A stretch of 5,467 nucleotides of DNA from Candidatus Methylomirabilota bacterium. Its GTDB lineage: Bacteria > Methylomirabilota > Methylomirabilia > Methylomirabilales > Methylomirabilaceae. Every line of letters starts with the position of its first letter. Positions within the stretch are counted from its first letter, which is position 1. The translations under genes were made by a program, and so were the position numbers. The stretch spans positions 1-5,467 of the forward strand of contig JACQEV010000019.1 in the NCBI GenBank assembly GCA_016200385.1, given 5' to 3'. The notes below the pieces were generated by a model. It was given only the letters and a program-made list of their open reading frames with translations, was not told where the DNA came from and made no database searches. Positions 5,373-5,467 of this stretch are shown piece after piece.

Positions 5373-5467
5373 TCATTTCTTGATTCGCATCAGCAATTTT
5401 CCACCCGCACTCTGGGCCGCTCGCGCGCCGCCTATCAGCGGGTTGGATCCGACCGGCCCCACGCGCG
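5373..5467 (-). CDS. C-terminal end of an unidentified protein, cut by the right edge
   Basis: A minus-strand frame is open from the window edge to TGA at 5375-5373, giving 30 complete codons. The translation has protein-like composition and mostly G or C third bases: P-V-G-S-N-P-L-I-G-G, then A-R-A-A-Q-S-A-G-G, ending K-L-L-M-R-I-K-K. It would converge on the nuclease gene with a 46-bp gap (5327-5372). That gap contains a modest hairpin (CTTTC 5345-5349 with GAAAG 5358-5362) but no T-run on either strand. The fragment is too short to identify, and a chance open frame in GC-rich DNA cannot be excluded. Confidence 0.4.
   Translation of the reverse strand, partial: RVGPVGSNPLIGGARAAQSAGGKLLMRIKK

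Noticed and set aside
5441..5458. tRNA T-arm-like GGGTTGGATCCGACC near the right edge
   Set aside because: The loop lacks the TTCRANY consensus, and no acceptor or anticodon arms can be built around it.
5306..5467. Near-ideal Shine-Dalgarno AAAGGAGGTG (5306-5315) followed by TTG 5319 and a plus-strand frame open to the window end
   Set aside because: The SD bases are ordinary codons of the nuclease (K-G-G-V), the start would be TTG with a tight five-base gap, and the translation is rich in S, H, C and R with weak third-base bias. The opposite strand looks more like coding sequence.

Overview
The window reads as a GC-rich bacterial chromosome (roughly 60% GC by eye). The host is probably a Gram-negative environmental bacterium: it has a Sec-exported small basic protein, an apparent RmuC-type membrane-anchored protein, and a fused helicase-nuclease. 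The sequence does not fix the phylum. The gene types recall Nitrospirota, NC10 or deltaproteobacterial genomes, but that is a weak impression.

Layout. At the left edge, on the minus strand, is the N-terminus of an RmuC-like protein (1-168, cut by the window). It diverges from a small exported protein with an internal duplication (about 298/316-609, plus strand). A 41-bp convergent gap follows. Next is a tightly coupled minus-strand pair, transcribed right to left. The first gene is a 946-residue UvrD-type helicase fused to a RecB/AddB-type PD-(D/E)XK nuclease with a four-cysteine iron-sulfur signature (1289-4129). The second is a HAD-type 5'(3')-deoxyribonucleotidase (651-1292), whose start codon overlaps the helicase stop codon (ATGA).

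Right of the helicase start the character changes. The stretch from about 4130 to 4780 is gene-poor and locally AT-richer. It holds a short doubtful ORF, a direct repeat, an 11-bp inverted repeat and the decayed middle part of an IS1182-like transposase. Immediately after it is a compact stand-alone protein with PD-(D/E)XK nuclease-like motifs (4781-5326). At the right edge, the C-terminal end of an unidentified minus-strand gene may enter the window (5373 to end).

How the genes relate. The helicase-nuclease and nucleotidase form an evident operon for DNA end or repair processing, with nucleotide salvage as a plausible partner activity. RmuC and the small nuclease also belong to DNA metabolism, but nothing shows that they are co-regulated. 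The most notable observation is that the helicase appears to lack motif IV (the NYRS block carrying an ATP-contacting arginine). This looks like a clean in-frame loss of about 40 residues, with every other helicase and nuclease motif intact. I did not find a clear multi-gene novel system. The best candidates for follow-up are the motif-IV-less helicase-nuclease, the orphan nuclease beside the transposase scar, and the probable ATA start of the exported protein.
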